Source: Desulfobulbaceae bacterium
GTDB taxonomy: Bacteria; Desulfobacterota; Desulfobulbia; Desulfobulbales; Desulfocapsaceae
NCBI GenBank assembly: GCA_024640625.1
Contig: JAHEER010000024.1
Location: forward strand, 1 to 45,543
Length of the DNA stretch: 45,543 bases
Reading direction: 5' to 3'
Within the stretch, counting starts at the first letter, position 1. Every line of letters starts with the position of its first letter. Under the pieces are notes generated by a model that searched no databases, was not told where the DNA came from, and saw only the letters and a program-made list of their open reading frames with translations. The translations under genes and the position numbers were made by a program. This document shows, in pieces, positions 43,525 through 45,543 of the stretch.

Positions 43525-44139
43525 TTAGAGGATGATCAGCATGGTCAGAAAATGGAAAAAACTGCCGGCGATGACGAACAGGTGCCAGATCCCGTGGGAG
43601 TGGAGGATCTTGTCCTTGGAGACATAAAAGTAGATACCGGTGGTATAGAAAACCCCGCCGATGACAAGAAATATGAGTCCCAGACCCGGGAGTGAGAGCC
43701 ATAGGGGACGAATGGCAACCAGCACCAGCCAGCCCATGGTCGCATAGATTCCCAAGGTGATCGGTTTTTTATAATTGGTGAGCAGAAACTCCAGAATGAT
43801 CCCCAGAAGTGCCAGCCCCCAGATTACTCCAAAGAGCGACCAGCCCCATTCACCGCGCAGGGTGATCAGGGTCAGCGGGGTGTAGGTCCCGGCAATCAGC
43901 AGATAAATCGAGAGATGGTCAAGTTTTCGAAAAACCGCTTTGGTGCGGCCCTGAGAGGAGTGATAAAAGGTCGAGTTGAGGTAGACCAGCAACAGGGTTG
44001 CCCCGTAGATGCTGAAACTGACTATTTTCCAGGGGTCGCCCTGCAGGGACGACATGACGACCAGCAGCACCAATCCCGTCAAGGCAAAGATCGCCCCGAC
44101 CAGGTGGCTTATGCTGTTGAATCTCTCCCCTCTATGCAT
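43525..44139 (-). CDS. Hemolysin III / PAQR-family membrane protein
   Basis: The 204 residues form seven membrane helices. Conserved family residues are present: NSISHLVGAIFAL near the start, STFYHSSQGRTKAVFRKLDHLSIYLLIAGTYTPL, and the final HSHGIWHLFVIAGSFFHF with the histidines that can bind zinc in PAQR proteins. The bacterial members are called hemolysin III, but haemolytic activity is proven for only a few; some act in membrane fluidity or metal response. It is divergent from an 84-residue membrane protein gene, with shared operator-like repeats between. Confidence 0.92.
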   Translation of the reverse strand: MHRGERFNSISHLVGAIFALTGLVLLVVMSSLQGDPWKIVSFSIYGATLLLVYLNSTFYHSSQGRTKAVFRKLDHLSIYLLIAGTYTPLTLITLRGEWGWSLFGVIWGLALLGIILEFLLTNYKKPITLGIYATMGWLVLVAIRPLWLSLPGLGLIFLVIGGVFYTTGIYFYVSKDKILHSHGIWHLFVIAGSFFHFLTMLIIL

Positions 44140-44263
44140 GGTACAGGCGTCCTTTCCGCTGTTGGAATGGGTGATTGAGTCAGCTGCTTTAGGTAAATTA
44201 ACTTCTTTTCTGAGAAAGCGGCAATGAGAATGTCTGCTGCACTTTTCCGTGATGCGTTAGGCT

Positions 44264-44340
44264 ACTACATTGTGGCGGTGTGTCAAGTGGAACAAAATCT
44301 CAGATTATCACTTGACAACCACAATGTGGTATAAGATAAT
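44264..44340. promoter_or_regulatory. Divergent promoter region with two operator-like palindromes
   Basis: TTGACA (44312-44317), a 17-bp spacer and GATAAT (44335-44340) make a good plus-strand promoter. ACCACAATGTGGT (44318-44330) lies inside its spacer. A related ACTACATTGTGGC lies at 44264-44276. TGTCAAGTG (44281-44289) and CACTTGACA (44309-44317) form a perfect 9-bp inverted repeat, giving a mirrored -35 for the hemolysin III gene whose -10 is weak. The dyads resemble BlaI/CopY-type sites; the rest of 44140-44549 shows no gene. Confidence 0.6.
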
Positions 44341-44549
44341 AAGTTCTAGATCGTCAGATAGGCCCAACTCCACGATCTCTTTCAGATACTAGAAAGGCGT
44401 TTCTTTCCTTGAGTCTGCAAGGCCAGACACTTCGTCTTTTCTTAACTGATGTGGGTTGAGCTGCTGTCGGTCTTTACAGAACTCGTTTCACCAAAATCTT
44501 CAGCCAACTGTCTTCAGGTTGACTGACATACCTTTTTTGGAGGTAAGTC

Positions 44550-44804
44550 ATGGAGCACAGAGCAACTCACGAAGTTTTCGATCCCGGCGACTATGACCCC
44601 GCATTCAAATTTGAGCTTGATCTGGGACTCAACGATTATCTGCTTCTTTCGCTTTACCTGATCTTCATTGCCCCATTCGAACTGCTCGGCTGGCTAATCA
44701 AACGCAGTTATCGAGCGGTCAACGGGGCCCTTGAATCCCTTCGTTCCCAGGCCGAGGCCGGACAGCAGCGGGGCCTGCTGTCGGTGCTCTCAAAATTGTT
44801 CTAA
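44550..44804 (+). CDS. Small membrane protein (84 aa), unknown function
   Basis: TTGGAGG at a good distance fixes the ATG at 44550. The protein has an acidic N-terminus (VFDPGDYDPAFKFELDLGLND), one membrane helix (about residues 29-50; YLLLSLYLIFIAPFELLGWLI) and a basic, helical C-terminus (KRSYRAVNGALESLRSQAEAGQQRG). The charge pattern predicts the C-terminus in the cytoplasm. No family is recognised. Its promoter carries an operator-like dyad that also faces the divergent hemolysin III gene, so both may respond to the same signal. Confidence 0.75.
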   Translation: MEHRATHEVFDPGDYDPAFKFELDLGLNDYLLLSLYLIFIAPFELLGWLIKRSYRAVNGALESLRSQAEAGQQRGLLSVLSKLF

Positions 44805-44891
44805 CCTGCTGAATCTTAGCCGGGAGCCGCGCTGCAAGGAGCCGTCCCAAGGTGACAACCACCTGGTGGAAAACCCCTGTTTTCGCTTGGT

Positions 44892-45543
44892 TCAGTTGCA
44901 AATAACAAGGCTCTGAGAGCAGTCTGAGCCAGCCCTCCACCCTCGCACCATGAGCCAGTAGTCCGTCTTGCTGGTCGGTTCATAAACCCGGTCGAGGGTC
45001 TGGTACCCGAACCGCTCGTAAAAGGAAATATTAGGCGGCGAGAAGGTCTCCAGGTAGGTGGCTCGCTTCAGCCTGTCGGTCTGCTGGAGTATTCTCTCGA
45101 CCAGGTGGACGCCCAAGCCCCTGCCCTGAGCGTTGGGATGAATGTTGATAATCGACAGGTACCAGGCTTGCGGGTCGATCTGACGGGCTGATTTTTCTGC
45201 CATGAAAGCCACCATGGCATCGTCGCTCTCGATGCACGAGCTGCCCACGTACTGCCTGATGAACTCTCTCTTGTTCTTGCTTCTCTGTGTTTCGATTTCC
45301 GGGGCCAGCGGGCGCCACCAGAGCGCCGCCCCGGACTTCTGATCGTCTGCAGTCACCAGCGCTCCGTGGCGCTCAGCCTCGACCATCGAATAGTCCATAT
45401 AGCGAATCATCGCCTCCCGAGCTGAGCCATGGGTGACCGATTGTTCCATGGCGATGTAGAACGCATCCTCAGTCAGTGCTGCGTATAATGCTTCGGCTCC
45501 GATGCGGTAGCTGAATGAATATTCCGTTTCAGTTGTCTTTATG
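44892..45543 (-). CDS. GNAT-family N-acetyltransferase (5' end outside window)
   Basis: The frame is open from the window edge on the minus strand through 45449 (an internal ATG) to a stop at 44892, so the start lies beyond 45543 or at its border. The upstream residues (TTETEYSFSYRIGAEALYAALTEDAFYIA) fit an N-terminal GNAT helix and should be kept. The acetyl-CoA loop is seen as NIHPNAQGRGLGVHLVERIL, followed by YLETFSPPNISFYERFGYQ. It transfers an acetyl group to an unknown amine. The internal ATG at 45449 lacks a ribosome site. Confidence 0.85.
   Translation of the reverse strand, partial: IKTTETEYSFSYRIGAEALYAALTEDAFYIAMEQSVTHGSAREAMIRYMDYSMVEAERHGALVTADDQKSGAALWWRPLAPEIETQRSKNKREFIRQYVGSSCIESDDAMVAFMAEKSARQIDPQAWYLSIINIHPNAQGRGLGVHLVERILQQTDRLKRATYLETFSPPNISFYERFGYQTLDRVYEPTSKTDYWLMVRGWRAGSDCSQSLVICN

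Overview
The window is a bacterial chromosome segment of roughly 55% G+C. It is densely coded on both strands, with no transposase, integrase, CRISPR array, tRNA or rRNA that I could see. The mix of genes, the apparent UGA-selenocysteine codon and the style of the genes suggest an anaerobic Desulfobacterota (Desulfobulbales-like) organism. That placement is inference: no phylogenetic marker is present.

Layout. 1-792: the end of a TPR protein. 813-2878 (minus): a YHS-domain protein interrupted by an in-frame TGA with a SECIS-like hairpin just after it, a membrane J-domain protein and a VWA-like protein. 3130-7573 (minus): ilvD, three small unknown genes and a membrane acyltransferase. 7729-10438 (plus): a GntR/FCD regulator and a CoA-acylating semialdehyde dehydrogenase (mmsA), with AT-rich inverted repeats beside both promoters and a strong terminator at the end. 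10492-11518 (minus): a DUF1330 protein and a secreted Ysc84 protein. 11881-14582 (plus): a zinc-type oxidoreductase, an AsmA-like membrane-anchored protein and a LapG-type periplasmic protease. 14848-20701 (plus): a 1021-residue zinc-ribbon/pseudokinase/transmembrane/trypsin/TPR fusion, then an aminoadipate-semialdehyde dehydrogenase and a saccharopine (or lysine) dehydrogenase, which look like a lysine catabolic pair.

20702-21784 is a 1.1 kb region without a convincing protein gene. On the minus strand it has an extended -10 promoter, about 700 nt rich in perfect stems with a ~65-nt element repeated in tandem, and a clean intrinsic terminator. I read it as a large structured non-coding RNA that I cannot assign to a known class.

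21785-27066 (plus): a cytoplasmic gamma-glutamyltransferase homologue, a Tat-like exported protein of unknown function and a membrane PAS-GGDEF-EAL protein. 27155-35335 (minus): a Ca/Na antiporter, YceI plus a cytochrome-b-like partner, a KefG/KefB potassium efflux pair behind a radical SAM protein, an alpha/beta hydrolase and a class II aldolase. 35551-37061 (plus): arsR and an ArsP/DUF318 permease, with an operator placed over a near-consensus promoter. 37148-42176: a carbohydrate-acid group of a tartrate/D-malate-type dehydrogenase, a DUF1269 protein, a LarA nickel racemase homologue (minus), hydroxypyruvate isomerase and tartronate-semialdehyde reductase, consistent with interconversion of C3/C4 hydroxy acids. 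42227-45543: an MltB-type transglycosylase, a hemolysin III protein divergent from an 84-residue membrane protein (with duplicated operators between them), and a GNAT acetyltransferase cut by the window edge.

The two items most worth following are the candidate YHS selenoprotein (813-1292) and the structured RNA (about 20739-21454).
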